A DNA stretch of 38,952 nt from a virus: positions 1 to 38,952 of the IMG/VR virus record IMGVR_UViG_3300050015_000339. One strand, written 5' to 3'. Below, piece after piece: positions 20,094 to 27,998 of this stretch. The notes under the pieces were generated by a model. That model was not told the DNA's origin, searched no databases, and saw nothing but the letters and a program-made list of their open reading frames with translations. The stretch's first letter is position 1. The number at the start of each line of letters is the position of its first letter. The position numbers and the translations under genes were made by a program.

Positions 20094-22562
20094 TCACCAT
20101 TGCGCCCCGTATTTCTTCAATTCTTCTGTCACGCTATTCCCGGCCGTTTTGGCGTTCGGGCTGTTGATGTTGATGTTGATAGCGCCCGAGAAGCTCAAGT
20201 AGTTCGCACCCACCCCTGCCGGCGTCGGCACCGCCTGTGGCAGGATCATGTTACCGTTTATATCTATTTTGAGCTGCGGCGGCATCCATCCGCTGAATTG
20301 CTGGCTGAATCCACCCTGCCAGGATTGAGCCGCAGATACGCCCAGGCCAGCGGCGATTGAGGCCGTATTCCCATTGGTGCCCTCCAATAATGGCCCAAGC
20401 ACCCCGTCAGCGCGCGCCTGTGCCAGCACGGCTTCGCTGAAAGCGCTGCCATAGGATGCGCCGTCTGTATTACCAAATGTGTTGAAAGCCGCCGCTGCCG
20501 TGCCTGTTACGCCCTCTCTAATCGCCTCTTCTACCTTGGGCAATACCTCATCGCTGCCATATTTCAGCAAATAATCCATCAGAGCCTTCTTCATGCCCGG
20601 GTCCTGGATTGAGTTTAATTGCAGGGAAATATCAGCCGAAGTTGCTGCATTCATGGTCTCCGCGATGGAGGCAATAAATCCTTCTTGCGCTTGTTCATTA
20701 GCAGTTTTATACAGATTCTCGATGTAATCTATGGTCTTGATATTTTCCATATCTATAAGGTGATTGAAAAATGGCCCAGGGAATGCGGTTCCCAATATTT
20801 TATATGCTTCTGTCATATAGTTGCTTGAAACCAGCGCATTTCCTTGGCCAAAAGGCTGTGGCGTGCTAGGAAAAATAGTTTCCGCGGCGGCGGCGCTGGT
20901 CTTGTTTCCTCCGAATATATTGGAAATAAACCCTCTTCCAATTGCGCCCGCAATGCTGGGTATCGTTTGGCCAACGTTGTAGGCCACATCCTTCAGCATC
21001 TTCTCGAGGTCAGTGGATGTGTCATCGACGCTCTTGGGCAGCCCAAACACCCCCCTGATCGCGTCCACCACCATACCGCCGATGGCGCCGCCTACCTCAT
21101 TCACCGGTCCGGTAATCGTCGCGGTTATTTCGCCCGGGCTACCGAATGCCGTACTTAATGCCCCCGCCACATCCCCATTGGATAAGTCCACCACCGCCGC
21201 CGCCAACCTCTCCATCGCCGGCGCCACCACCGTGTCGATGAACGGCCCCAGCTTGTCCAGCGCCGGCTGTAGGTTGTCGATCGATGTCGTGAACGCATCC
21301 ATCAGCGTCAGGCCGCTCGGCGCCAATGCCAGCGCTAGCTTGTTCTTGATCATCGTGAGCTTTTCAGGGAAATCCATCGTATCAGTAGCCGTTTTTAATA
21401 TCGCGCCATCGACATTCCCCAACGATGCGGTGAATTCGTCGATATTGAACCGGCCTTCGCGGATGGCCGCTACCATATCCGGCGCGGCCTTAGCCCCAAA
21501 GACGTCCATCCCCAGCGCCAGGGCCGCGCTCGCATCCGCATTATCCCTGATGGCTGTCATCGACTCGCGTAGGCTCTCGCCCAGCGTGGTGGTGGCTTTG
21601 GCGGACGTGATCGTCTGTTTCTCACCCAACGCCATCGCCGCCCTCAGGTCGCCTATTTGCTTGGTGAACTTGTCGATCTGTGCTTGTTTCGCGACTTTGG
21701 CAGACTCTTTGGTCTTGTCGTTGAATTCGCCCTGCTGCAGGGTTGCTATCTGTAGATTTTTCTCCAGGTCGCCCAGCTGGGACGTGGCGTCCGCCATGCT
21801 GTCCACGCCGCCGATAACCGTGGTGTTGCTCTTGGTCTGTGCATCGGCGAACTTGCCCGCCGCAATCCGCAGCGACCCCATCACGGTCTCCGAGTTAACC
21901 CCCTCTTTTTCCCACTTGGCGAACATGCTGACGGAATCCTGGAGGTTGAATCCCATTAACCTTAGGGGTGCGCCGAACTGCACCACGTTCGTCATCAGAG
22001 AATCGACGCCTACGCCCGCCTTTTGGCCGGCCACGAATAGCAAATCCATCGCGTTCGAGGCATCGGCGGTCTTGATCCCCCAGTCGCCCAGCATCCGGGT
22101 GAATAGTTCCCCGTTCGTGGTGGCGTCTGTCTTCGTCAACCGCGACATCTCGAGCAATTGCTCGGTCAAGCCCTGCAGGCTTAGGCCTGTCAATCCTGTG
22201 CGATCGGAGAGTAGCGAAAGCGCATCCGCCGCCGTGGCCGCATCCGTCGGCACAGCCTTGAAGACGGCGGCAAAGTCACCCTTCAATCCCTCGAGGGCTT
22301 GTCCCGTGGCGCCCGTCTTGATCATGATGGTGTCATAGACATCATCCAGTTGCATGCCGGACGCAAAAGCCGCTGTGCCAATACCCACCACCGCTGCACC
22401 CAGCATGGCCACACCAGCCACCACCGTTTTGCTGGCAAACTTGCCAAACGAAGTCAGCGCCTTACTAACGGTCTTATTGACCCCATCCAGGTCGCCAGGC
22501 AGCTTGCCCACATTCGCCCTTATGTTGACCTGCGCCTCGCCCAAAGTCTGTGTATCAGCCAT
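20094..22562 (-). CDS. Tape measure protein
   Basis: 822 residues, which determines a tail of siphovirus length. It begins LGEAQVNIRANVGKLPGDLD. A hydrophobic stretch (TVVAGVAMLGAAVVGIGTAA, about 45-66) follows, then the TP901-type core (DAATAADALSLLSDRTGLTG, RMLGDWGIKTADASNAMDLL, VVQFGAPLRLMGFNLQDSVS). A Lys/Gln-rich coiled coil lies near 265-325. The C-terminal half is helical with further hydrophobic patches. AGGAAGGG precedes the ATG. It is the longest gene in the window and, notably, carries no repeat insertions. Confidence 0.93.
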   Translation of the reverse strand: MADTQTLGEAQVNIRANVGKLPGDLDGVNKTVSKALTSFGKFASKTVVAGVAMLGAAVVGIGTAAFASGMQLDDVYDTIMIKTGATGQALEGLKGDFAAVFKAVPTDAATAADALSLLSDRTGLTGLSLQGLTEQLLEMSRLTKTDATTNGELFTRMLGDWGIKTADASNAMDLLFVAGQKAGVGVDSLMTNVVQFGAPLRLMGFNLQDSVSMFAKWEKEGVNSETVMGSLRIAAGKFADAQTKSNTTVIGGVDSMADATSQLGDLEKNLQIATLQQGEFNDKTKESAKVAKQAQIDKFTKQIGDLRAAMALGEKQTITSAKATTTLGESLRESMTAIRDNADASAALALGMDVFGAKAAPDMVAAIREGRFNIDEFTASLGNVDGAILKTATDTMDFPEKLTMIKNKLALALAPSGLTLMDAFTTSIDNLQPALDKLGPFIDTVVAPAMERLAAAVVDLSNGDVAGALSTAFGSPGEITATITGPVNEVGGAIGGMVVDAIRGVFGLPKSVDDTSTDLEKMLKDVAYNVGQTIPSIAGAIGRGFISNIFGGNKTSAAAAETIFPSTPQPFGQGNALVSSNYMTEAYKILGTAFPGPFFNHLIDMENIKTIDYIENLYKTANEQAQEGFIASIAETMNAATSADISLQLNSIQDPGMKKALMDYLLKYGSDEVLPKVEEAIREGVTGTAAAAFNTFGNTDGASYGSAFSEAVLAQARADGVLGPLLEGTNGNTASIAAGLGVSAAQSWQGGFSQQFSGWMPPQLKIDINGNMILPQAVPTPAGVGANYLSFSGAINININSPNAKTAGNSVTEELKKYGAQW

Positions 22563-22582
22563 TACTCATTCCCTTCCTATAT

Positions 22583-22791
22583 TCCTCCGCGCCCTCTGCG
22601 TCCTCCGCGCGATCCCCCGTCATTCCGGCGAAGGCCGGAATCCATCCCCTCTTCTCCGCGCCCTCTGCGGCTCTGCGCGAGGATTATCCTCACTGGGTGG
22701 CCACGGGGGGCCGCCCCTACGACTACGTCCTCTGCGGCTCTGCGCGAGAAATATCCTTCCCCTCTGCGCTCTCTGCGGCTCTGCGCGAGGA
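22583..22791. repeat. Repeat block before the tape measure (B, A, B, E, B, B)
   Basis: The whole gap is repeat: B at 22583-22612, family A at 22619-22649, B to 22682, a GGTGGCCACGG/CCGCCCCTAC hairpin (family E) at 22694-22722, and two B units to 22791. Confidence 0.9.
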
Positions 22792-23211
22792 TCATCCGTT
22801 CCCCTTCGCCACCTTCGACCTCCCCACGGCCGCCTCGAACTCCCGCTTCATCTGCTCAAAATCCGGCTTCTCATCCTCATCGCTCCTCAGCAACCGCTTG
22901 AGCGACGGCAACCGCTTCGTCCGTGCAAACGCCTCCGCATGCCATGCCCCATACAGCACCAGTTGCAGCTCCTGCTTGTACTTCCAACTGGCCGCCCGGA
23001 TCGCCGCCACCGTCTCAGCCGGATTCATCCGCCAGAACTCCAGCGCAGGCACCCCTGCCTTCAACGCGCTGGCCAGGAAATCCCCCCAATCGATAGACCC
23101 GTCATCCCTCTCCCCTCGTAGGGGTGGCCCCCCGTGGCCACCCATTGATTCGTGGCCGCCCGCTGGGTAAGGGTCTCCGTCATTCCGGCACGGCACTTGG
23201 CCGGAATCCAT
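22792..23211 (-). CDS. Second tail assembly chaperone, repeat-derived start
   Basis: Up to 139 residues. The core (DWGDFLASALKAGVPALEFW, RMNPAETVAAIRAASWKYK) matches the FWxxxPxE signature of tail assembly chaperones placed between tail tube and tape measure. The first about 35 residues (MDSGQVPCRND, GGHESMGGHGGPPL) are translations of a family A and a family E repeat, so no native start is visible. In many phages this product is made by frameshift from the upstream chaperone; here the frames differ and a repeat occupies the junction. Confidence 0.65.
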   Translation of the reverse strand: MDSGQVPCRNDGDPYPAGGHESMGGHGGPPLRGERDDGSIDWGDFLASALKAGVPALEFWRMNPAETVAAIRAASWKYKQELQLVLYGAWHAEAFARTKRLPSLKRLLRSDEDEKPDFEQMKREFEAAVGRSKVAKGNG

Positions 23212-23214
23212 CCC
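23117..23214. repeat. Family E hairpin and long-loop family A at the chaperone junction
   Basis: E (GTAGGGGTGGCC / GGCCACCC) at 23117-23144 is the inverse of the copy at 22694-22722; family A with a ten-base loop is at 23179-23214. Together they encode the N-terminus of the second chaperone frame. Confidence 0.85.
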
Positions 23215-23234
23215 CTCTTCGGGTGTCTCCTGGC

Positions 23235-23618
23235 CTAACTCGCCGGGGGGGATTCCTCTTCTTTGCCTCCCGGCTTCTTCACGCCGAACCCGAACACCTC
23301 TGCCAGGGCGCCGTAAACCATAGAGGCCACCTGCACAAAACCCACCGCATCCATGATGCGCAGCGCATCGGCCTGCGTGTACGACGCGCGCGGTTCTTTA
23401 TATTCCCGCCGCGCCGTCTCAAGTCCCAACCGCGTCAGCACGGCATAGTCGTTGATGCTTACATCGCCCCGCTCATACTTTTGGACGATCCGGGTAATGC
23501 TTTGGCCCAATTCCTTCTCGGCCGTCATTAGCGCCTGGTTGGTGAACAGGATCACCTTCTCGCCTTCGCCCTCGACCACGATGCGGCACTCACCTCGAGC
23601 CCCTATGGGTGTCTCCAT
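23235..23618 (-). CDS. Tail assembly chaperone (first)
   Basis: 127 residues. It begins with a small beta section (GECRIVVEGEGEKVILFTN), then helices (ALMTAEKELGQSITRI, YAVLTRLGLETARREYK, ADALRIMDAVGFVQVASMVY), ending in a Lys/Glu tail. Location directly after the tail tube gene and before the tape measure matches lambda gpG-like chaperones that coat the tape measure during tail assembly. Confidence 0.7.
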   Translation of the reverse strand: METPIGARGECRIVVEGEGEKVILFTNQALMTAEKELGQSITRIVQKYERGDVSINDYAVLTRLGLETARREYKEPRASYTQADALRIMDAVGFVQVASMVYGALAEVFGFGVKKPGGKEEESPPAS

Positions 23619-23620
23619 CT

Positions 23621-24022
23621 CTAGGTGCCCGCCTCAGTCCAGCCGCCCTTGACCATCAGGTCTATCGTGAAGGTGCTCACGTCCTGATCCGGGTGGTTTT
23701 TGACGAATGACGTGATGTAGGCCGGCGCGGTTTCAGTCTCCACGCCATTCTCCTGCACCTCGATCAGCAGCAAACCCTTGGATTTGTAGGTCGTGTCGAT
23801 CAGGCGTTGCGCCACATCGCTGGGCACATACACCCCATCGAGCGATACCGTCGAGCCCAGCCGCCCCGGCTCCGGATTCTCATCGTCCGAATCCTTGCTC
23901 GAGGCGTCCATCGTCGCCATCGTCTTGGTGATGGTCGTATTGCGTTGCGACCCCACCGCCACATAGGTCGGGCTATTGATCGTGCCCGTGTTCACGAATA
24001 AAAGTACATCGGTACCGTTCAT
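23621..24022 (-). CDS. Major tail tube protein
   Basis: 133 residues, a typical length for TP901-1-type tube proteins. It starts MNGTDVLLFVNTGTINSPTY. VAVGSQRNTTITKTMATMDAS (in outline) is the hallmark segment in which a tag of the type Q.ettls..a..id.tsKd precedes the tube fold; SKDSDDENPEPGRL and LMVKGGWTEAGT follow. Own AAGGAGA ribosome site. It polymerises into the tail tube around the tape measure. Confidence 0.82.
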   Translation of the reverse strand: MNGTDVLLFVNTGTINSPTYVAVGSQRNTTITKTMATMDASSKDSDDENPEPGRLGSTVSLDGVYVPSDVAQRLIDTTYKSKGLLLIEVQENGVETETAPAYITSFVKNHPDQDVSTFTIDLMVKGGWTEAGT

Positions 24023-24046
24023 TTCATTTCTCCTTTATCTTAATTC

Positions 24047-24152
24047 GTCATTCCGGCGAAGGCCGGAATCCATCCCCTCTTCTCTGCGTCCTCTGCGGCT
24101 CTGCGCGAGGATTATCCCATCTTCTCCGCGTCCTCTGCGTTCTCCGCGCGAG
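24047..24152. repeat. Repeat block (A, B, B) between tail tube and completion genes
   Basis: Family A at 24047-24077, then two B units (24080-24110 and 24119-24152). No other content in this gap. Confidence 0.9.
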
Positions 24153-24172
24153 ATATCTTCCCTCTTTTCTCA

Positions 24173-24598
24173 TTATGGCATCACCGCCACCTCCTGCATC
24201 ACCATCCGCAGCGTCAACTTCCGCCCATAGGCGTCATTCTCAGCGGCCAACGTCGGCCCGCTTACATCCGCCACCTCGACCCTGTATCCGGTGATCGTCA
24301 ATGGCTGGCGGTGCAACAGCGTTCGCACCCTTTCCGCGATCTGCTCGAGCGCCACCACCGAGCCGTTATCCTCCGCATAGCAATAGATATCGCGCCAAAC
24401 TCTCTTGCCCCGCGTGGTCTTGGTATCGAACGGCGTGATCACGCCCTCACCAGGAGCGACGATATAGGGCAGCGTCGCATCCTCCGGCGCCAGGTCCGGC
24501 GTAAAGATGGCCGGCTTGCCGTTATAATCCGCGAGCATCGCCACCAGCGTCGCATCATTGGCCAACCGGTCATACAATGCCTCGGTGATCTCGCTCAT
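24173..24598 (-). CDS. Tail completion protein (DUF3168-like)
   Basis: 141 residues: MSEITEALYDRLANDATLVAM, then PDLAPEDATLPYIVAPGEG, RVWRDIYCYAEDNGSVVALEQIAERV (in outline) and YGRKLTLRMVMQEV. This N-terminal helix, Pro-Tyr-Ile-Val core and terminal strand match the gp17/DUF3168 tail-terminator family. Start overlaps the upstream stop. Confidence 0.8.
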   Translation of the reverse strand: MSEITEALYDRLANDATLVAMLADYNGKPAIFTPDLAPEDATLPYIVAPGEGVITPFDTKTTRGKRVWRDIYCYAEDNGSVVALEQIAERVRTLLHRQPLTITGYRVEVADVSGPTLAAENDAYGRKLTLRMVMQEVAVMP

Positions 24599-25029
24599 TC
24601 TCCACCTGCTATCAACCGCAATATCTCTTTGCCATGATTGAACACTGCCGGCCTCAAAAACGGATACGCCTTTGTCGCCGCATGTGATCTCCTCACCTGG
24701 TGCGCTCGCGTCGCCCCGCGTCCTGGCGATGCCGGCACAGCCGCCGCGGCCGCCCTTCCTGCCTTCCCCTTGGTACCCAACTCCACGAATCGCGCCCAGA
24801 ATGCCCCGCTCTTGCGCGTCACACCCACAAATCCATCGACTTCCTCTTTGTGGGCGCTCACTACATAATCGATGCCTTCCCGCATCCGGCCTGTCCGTAC
24901 CCGTGCCAGGCTTTTGGCGTTATCCCTGACAAATCGACAGGCTCGATCCATCCCATCGACTACCTTGCCGGTATACTTTGCCACCAGCTGGTCGCCGTAC
25001 CACTGGGTAATAACGACATCCTCGCTCAC
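24595..25029 (-). CDS. HK97 gp10-like head-tail joining protein
   Basis: 144 residues from a GTG overlapping the upstream stop. MDRACRFVRDNAKSLARVRTGRMREGI is the gp10 signature in outline (long helix then TGxLxxSI-like), followed by AFWARFVELGTKGKAG and the terminal YPFLRPAVFNHGKEI. It contributes to the tail-completion/neck complex. Confidence 0.85.
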   Translation of the reverse strand: MSEDVVITQWYGDQLVAKYTGKVVDGMDRACRFVRDNAKSLARVRTGRMREGIDYVVSAHKEEVDGFVGVTRKSGAFWARFVELGTKGKAGRAAAAAVPASPGRGATRAHQVRRSHAATKAYPFLRPAVFNHGKEILRLIAGGE

Positions 25030-25373
25030 GATTGCACCGCCTGCGGCTCTCTCACGATCTCATCGCAATCCACTTGGTAATGATGCCCCTCATAGCTCGG
25101 ATCGCGCACCGCGATCACCTTCAGATCCGCCCCGGCTCCCACCACCGTATCCCCGCGCTGGATATCCTCCGTCGCCGCGCAATACAGCACGTGGCTCATC
25201 ATCACGTTGAGCTGGTCGGCGCTGTTGCGCTCACTGGCGCTCGTCGGCCTCAATCTCCCCGCGATATCACCCACATGCACCAGCGCCTCGTTATGCCCGC
25301 CCTGGCCATCATCCGTCCGCACCGTGCGGTACACCGCAAATATGTTGTTCAAAAAGCTCGTTATATTCTTCAT
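25026..25373 (-). CDS. Head-tail adaptor (SPP1 gp16-like)
   Basis: 115 residues. VYRTVRTDDGQGGHNEALVH, IAGRLRPTSASERNSADQ, HVLYCAATEDIQRGD and LKVIAVRDPSYEGHHYQVDC match the head-tail joining family: diagonal beta-barrel with the R.r..s..e...a......H....r....i..gd..... pattern. Its ribosome site AGAAGAGAAG is the edge of a family B repeat. Confidence 0.85.
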   Translation of the reverse strand: MKNITSFLNNIFAVYRTVRTDDGQGGHNEALVHVGDIAGRLRPTSASERNSADQLNVMMSHVLYCAATEDIQRGDTVVGAGADLKVIAVRDPSYEGHHYQVDCDEIVREPQAVQS

Positions 25374-25455
25374 CTTCTCTTCTCTGCGCCCTCTGCGGCT
25401 CTGCGCGAGCTATCTTCTCCCTTTTCTCCGCGTCCTCTGCGTCTCTGCGCGAGAT
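25374..25455. repeat. Two family B repeats
   Basis: B units at about 25376-25411 and 25420-25455 fill the gap between the adaptor and connector genes. Confidence 0.9.
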
Positions 25456-25469
25456 ATCCCATCCCCCCG

Positions 25470-26084
25470 TCACAGCCTGTACGCATCCAACTGTTCCTTC
25501 TCGCTCCGCAGCAACATCGGCGCCGCGCTCGCCCCCAGCATGTTATCCCCGCTCGAGCTGGATCCCGCCCCATACGTCACCGAATAATCACCCAACGCTT
25601 CCGACTGCACCCCCGGCACACCCGCCATGGCCGCCGCGTTCAACCCCGCCTGGTACGCCCTCGAGGCCACCCGCGTGCACACCGCTATCAGATCCTCCGG
25701 ATAGCCGGCATAGGCGTCATTGGCATAGCCGTGTGTATAGGTCACCGTGATGATCTGCACGCCCCGCGCCCAAGTCCACCCCACCCGGTACAGGATCCCG
25801 CCTTCCCCCAGCACATAATCCGTGGTGGCCGTCAGCGTCACCCCATTCTCCACCACCGACTTGATCGACTGCGCCGGCAACTGCGGCAACATCAGTCCCG
25901 CCGTTTGGCGAATATTGTCGTACGTCACGATATCATCCACCACTTCCACCAGCGCCTGGTGGCAATAGTTCTGTATACTGGCACTCGCCTCAGCGATCGC
26001 GCGGTTGGCCGCCGCCAATTGCGCCTGGGTGATCGTCACCTGCAGAAAATCTTCCATATTCTGGACCGTGCAGAACGCCGCCAT
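25470..26084 (-). CDS. Head-tail connector (gp6-like)
   Basis: 204 residues from the ATG preceded by GGGGAGGTG; a longer frame upstream is repeat. FCTVQNMEDFLQVTITQAQ, ANRAIAEASASIQNYCHQAL, LPAQSIKSVVENGVTL, YVLGEGGILYRVGWTWARG and ITVTYTHGYAN follow the HK97 gp6/SPP1 gp15 connector plan: helical bundle, then a strand pair ending in Y.aGy. It would form the ring under the portal. Confidence 0.83.
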   Translation of the reverse strand: MAAFCTVQNMEDFLQVTITQAQLAAANRAIAEASASIQNYCHQALVEVVDDIVTYDNIRQTAGLMLPQLPAQSIKSVVENGVTLTATTDYVLGEGGILYRVGWTWARGVQIITVTYTHGYANDAYAGYPEDLIAVCTRVASRAYQAGLNAAAMAGVPGVQSEALGDYSVTYGAGSSSSGDNMLGASAAPMLLRSEKEQLDAYRL

Positions 26085-26101
26085 CACCCACCTCCCCTGC
26101 C

Positions 26102-26343
26102 GGGACCGCCGCACCCCAGTGCGGCAATTCTTATATTCTCCGCGCCCTCTGCGTCTCTGCGCGAGGTATATCCCCTTCGCTTATTCCTCGCCTTGCCTCG
26201 CATCTTATTCGGCGCCTGCTGCATTGCCTTCTCCGCGCTGGGATCGCCGCACCCCAGTGCGGCATCTTGGCAATCGTCATTCCGGCACGGTTGTTGGCCG
26301 GAATCCTGTATTATGTCATCCCGGCGCAGGCCGGGATCCATCT
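26102..26343. repeat. Repeat block (F, B, F, A, A) upstream of the connector gene
   Basis: Two identical GCCGCAC-CCCA-GTGCGGC hairpins (family F) at 26102-26126 and 26240-26264, B at 26135-26164, a long-loop family A at 26276-26305 and a variant A (TCCCGGC/GCCGGGA) at 26315-26343. The gap 26085-26358 holds nothing else recognisable. Confidence 0.9.
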
Positions 26344-26358
26344 TCTCTTCTTCCCCGT

Positions 26359-27045
26359 TCATTGCCGCCTCCCCAACGCCATCTCCTGGAAATGCCTTAA
26401 CGTCTCCCGTTCCTCACCCGGCCGGCACATCACGAACCGGTTCTTGCCGATCTCCACCCTCACCAGGTTCGTCGTCGGCTTGGCAGGCTTGATCTCCTGA
26501 GCCATCATCGACCCGTTCTCCATCAACCACGACCCCGGCAGCTCCAGGAACACCGGCTTCACCGTATGCAGCGCCATCAGGAACGCCAGGTGCGGCTCCA
26601 TCCCCTCCGCGCCCTCCGCGTCCTCTGCGCGAGCTATCTCTCCCCTCCATGCCCTATAAAATGCTTGCCCGCCCTGGTTGTTATGGATGAACACCATCTC
26701 CGGCGCATACAACGGCTGCCTCAAATCCCCGATCGCCGCCTGCGCCGCCTTGCGTTCCCCCGGCGATCCTACCCCATCCGCCAGCAGGTCATATCTCCAC
26801 AGCGCCGCCGCCACATCCCAGCTATCCAGGAAACACCAGGCCGCCTCGATCAAAGCCCACGGCGCCAGCACATTGCCCCCCAAAAACAGGTTACGCAGGA
26901 ACGGCAACGGTACGGGCGAGGCATGCCTCGCCCCGTCTTGCGTCGCCCTGGTCACCAGCCCCAAACCGCGTCGACCGCATTCCTGCTGCAGCTTATCGGT
27001 GATCTGCTCCGCGATGATCCCATTCTCGCCTGCCACTGGCTTCAT
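26359..27045 (-). CDS. Hypothetical protein of the transfer cassette, with two repeat insertions
   Basis: 228 residues from the ATG overlapping the methyltransferase stop (ATGA). It contains LPFLRNLFLGGNVLAPWALI, EAAWCFLDSWDVAAALWRYD and MEPHLAFLMALHTVKPVFLE, followed by NLVRVEIGKNRFVMCRPGEE. Two segments are repeat translations: GARHASPV (family D, residues about 35-45) and RAEDAEGAE (family B, about 137-146). No family is recognised. It might belong with the sugar genes or be a head protein preceding the connector. Confidence 0.6.
   Translation of the reverse strand: MKPVAGENGIIAEQITDKLQQECGRRGLGLVTRATQDGARHASPVPLPFLRNLFLGGNVLAPWALIEAAWCFLDSWDVAAALWRYDLLADGVGSPGERKAAQAAIGDLRQPLYAPEMVFIHNNQGGQAFYRAWRGEIARAEDAEGAEGMEPHLAFLMALHTVKPVFLELPGSWLMENGSMMAQEIKPAKPTTNLVRVEIGKNRFVMCRPGEERETLRHFQEMALGRRQ
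26606..26633. repeat. Family B repeat inside the 26359-27045 gene
   Basis: CTCCGCGCCCTCCGCGTCCT then CTGCGCGAG, in frame, translated as ARAEDAEGAEG on the minus strand. Confidence 0.88.
26909..26940. repeat. Family D palindrome inside the 26359-27045 gene
   Basis: ACGGGCGAGGCATGCCTCGCCCCGT in two halves around GCATGC; translated GARHASPV. Same reading frame is used at the other two D copies. Confidence 0.88.
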
Positions 27046-27491
27046 TTCCGCACCTTCAGATTCACAAATATTGAGCTCTTGCCCGGATTGAACAACGGTT
27101 GCCGGGTGATCGTCCATTTGCGCTCGGTATAAAAATCATATAGCTTCCCAAAACTTGTTTCCGGATCGAACACATCGAACGAAGTCAGGTCGAAGCGCCA
27201 ATAATGCGTCGGATCCTGCCAACTCGCCGCGTGCAGGTAATAGGGCAGCTTCAAACAGATCTCCCCATCCGGCTTCAATATCCGCCAACATTCGTTCATG
27301 CTCTCGACCAGGTTCAACTTCAGGTGCTCCAGCACCGAATAGGCCACAATCATATCGAATGTGTTGCTGGCCCATGGCCACAACAGACTGTTCAGGTCGT
27401 GCGCCACATCAACCCCAGCGCTGTGCTTGGTGAGATCGTGATTGACCGCGTTCGCTAATATATCTTTGCCACACCCAAGGTTTAGCTTCAC
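27042..27491 (-). CDS. SAM-dependent methyltransferase (Methyltransf_11 type)
   Basis: 149 residues. It begins directly with motif I (MKLNLGCGKD), then NHDLTKHSAGVDVAHDL, the DxxxSxxVLEHL region (FDMIVAYSVLEHLKL), and WRILKPDGEICLKLPYYLHA. These are the marks of short class I methyltransferases found in sugar-modification clusters. Substrate is unknown; neighbours suggest a sugar or glycan. The start overlaps the acyltransferase stop. Confidence 0.85.
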   Translation of the reverse strand: MKLNLGCGKDILANAVNHDLTKHSAGVDVAHDLNSLLWPWASNTFDMIVAYSVLEHLKLNLVESMNECWRILKPDGEICLKLPYYLHAASWQDPTHYWRFDLTSFDVFDPETSFGKLYDFYTERKWTITRQPLFNPGKSSIFVNLKVRK

Positions 27492-27928
27492 TCCAATCTC
27501 CTATAGAACCCGCATTCCGGCAGCGGCACATAAATCCATTGCTTGAAGGCCCACCTGGCGATCACTCGTGCCGGATTACCCGCCACCATCAGACCGGGCG
27601 CTACATCCTGGCATCTCACCACCGTGCCGGCCGCCACAATCGCCCCAGCTCCAATCCTGCACCCCACCAATAGCGCATATGATCCTATCCAGGCGCCATT
27701 CTCCACATACACTCCCCTGGAGATCACCTTGCCCACCACTCCAGGCCCGCCATTGATATCGTGGCTCTCGGTGAGTACTCTCACGCCGAATCCCCAGGTC
27801 GTATTGGCATCGATCTCTATCGGCCCCCTGCAATCCAGAATGCAGCCCCTCATACTAAAGTATTCCCAGGGCAAGCCGATAGTACTAGGCCACTCACCCA
27901 TCCGCGCCGCGAACACGCTCAAGTTCAT
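27488..27928 (-). CDS. Left-handed beta-helix acyltransferase
   Basis: 146 residues from the ATG with GAGAGAAAG upstream; the frame extends further only through a family B repeat. The hexapeptide pattern appears in CRGPIEIDANTTWGFGVRVL, GVYVENGAWIGSYALLVGC, RIGAGAIVAAGTVV and the closing VAGNPARVI. A His (ESHDIN) fits the active site of O-acetyltransferases in the LbH family. Likely acetylates a sugar in the cassette. Confidence 0.82.
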   Translation of the reverse strand: MNLSVFAARMGEWPSTIGLPWEYFSMRGCILDCRGPIEIDANTTWGFGVRVLTESHDINGGPGVVGKVISRGVYVENGAWIGSYALLVGCRIGAGAIVAAGTVVRCQDVAPGLMVAGNPARVIARWAFKQWIYVPLPECGFYRRLE

Positions 27929-27935
27929 CTTTCTC

Positions 27936-27968
27936 TCTTCTCCGCGTCCTCTGCGTCTCTGCGCGAGG
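27936..27968. repeat. Family B repeat before the acyltransferase
   Basis: Fills the gap 27929-27998 and could be read as an N-terminal extension, but the ATG at 27928 has a better ribosome site. Confidence 0.85.
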
Positions 27969-27998
27969 AATATCCTTCCCCATTCGCGCCCATTCGCG

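Noticed and set aside
19861-20100. 79-codon frame between tape measure and tail-tip genes
   Set aside because: Composed entirely of translated B and A repeats; no native sequence.
21013-22338. Long plus-strand frame (441 codons) opposite the tape measure
   Set aside because: Shadow of the real minus-strand gene: no ribosome site, Ser/Ala/Pro-rich antisense composition.
22299-23170. Several overlapping plus-strand frames of 200-255 codons
   Set aside because: Antisense to the chaperones and repeat block; translations such as LRPLRLCAR are repeat artefacts.
25032-26492. 486-codon plus-strand frame across several late genes
   Set aside because: Arg/His/Pro-rich antisense of the adaptor and connector genes plus repeats; open because the repeats lack stop codons.
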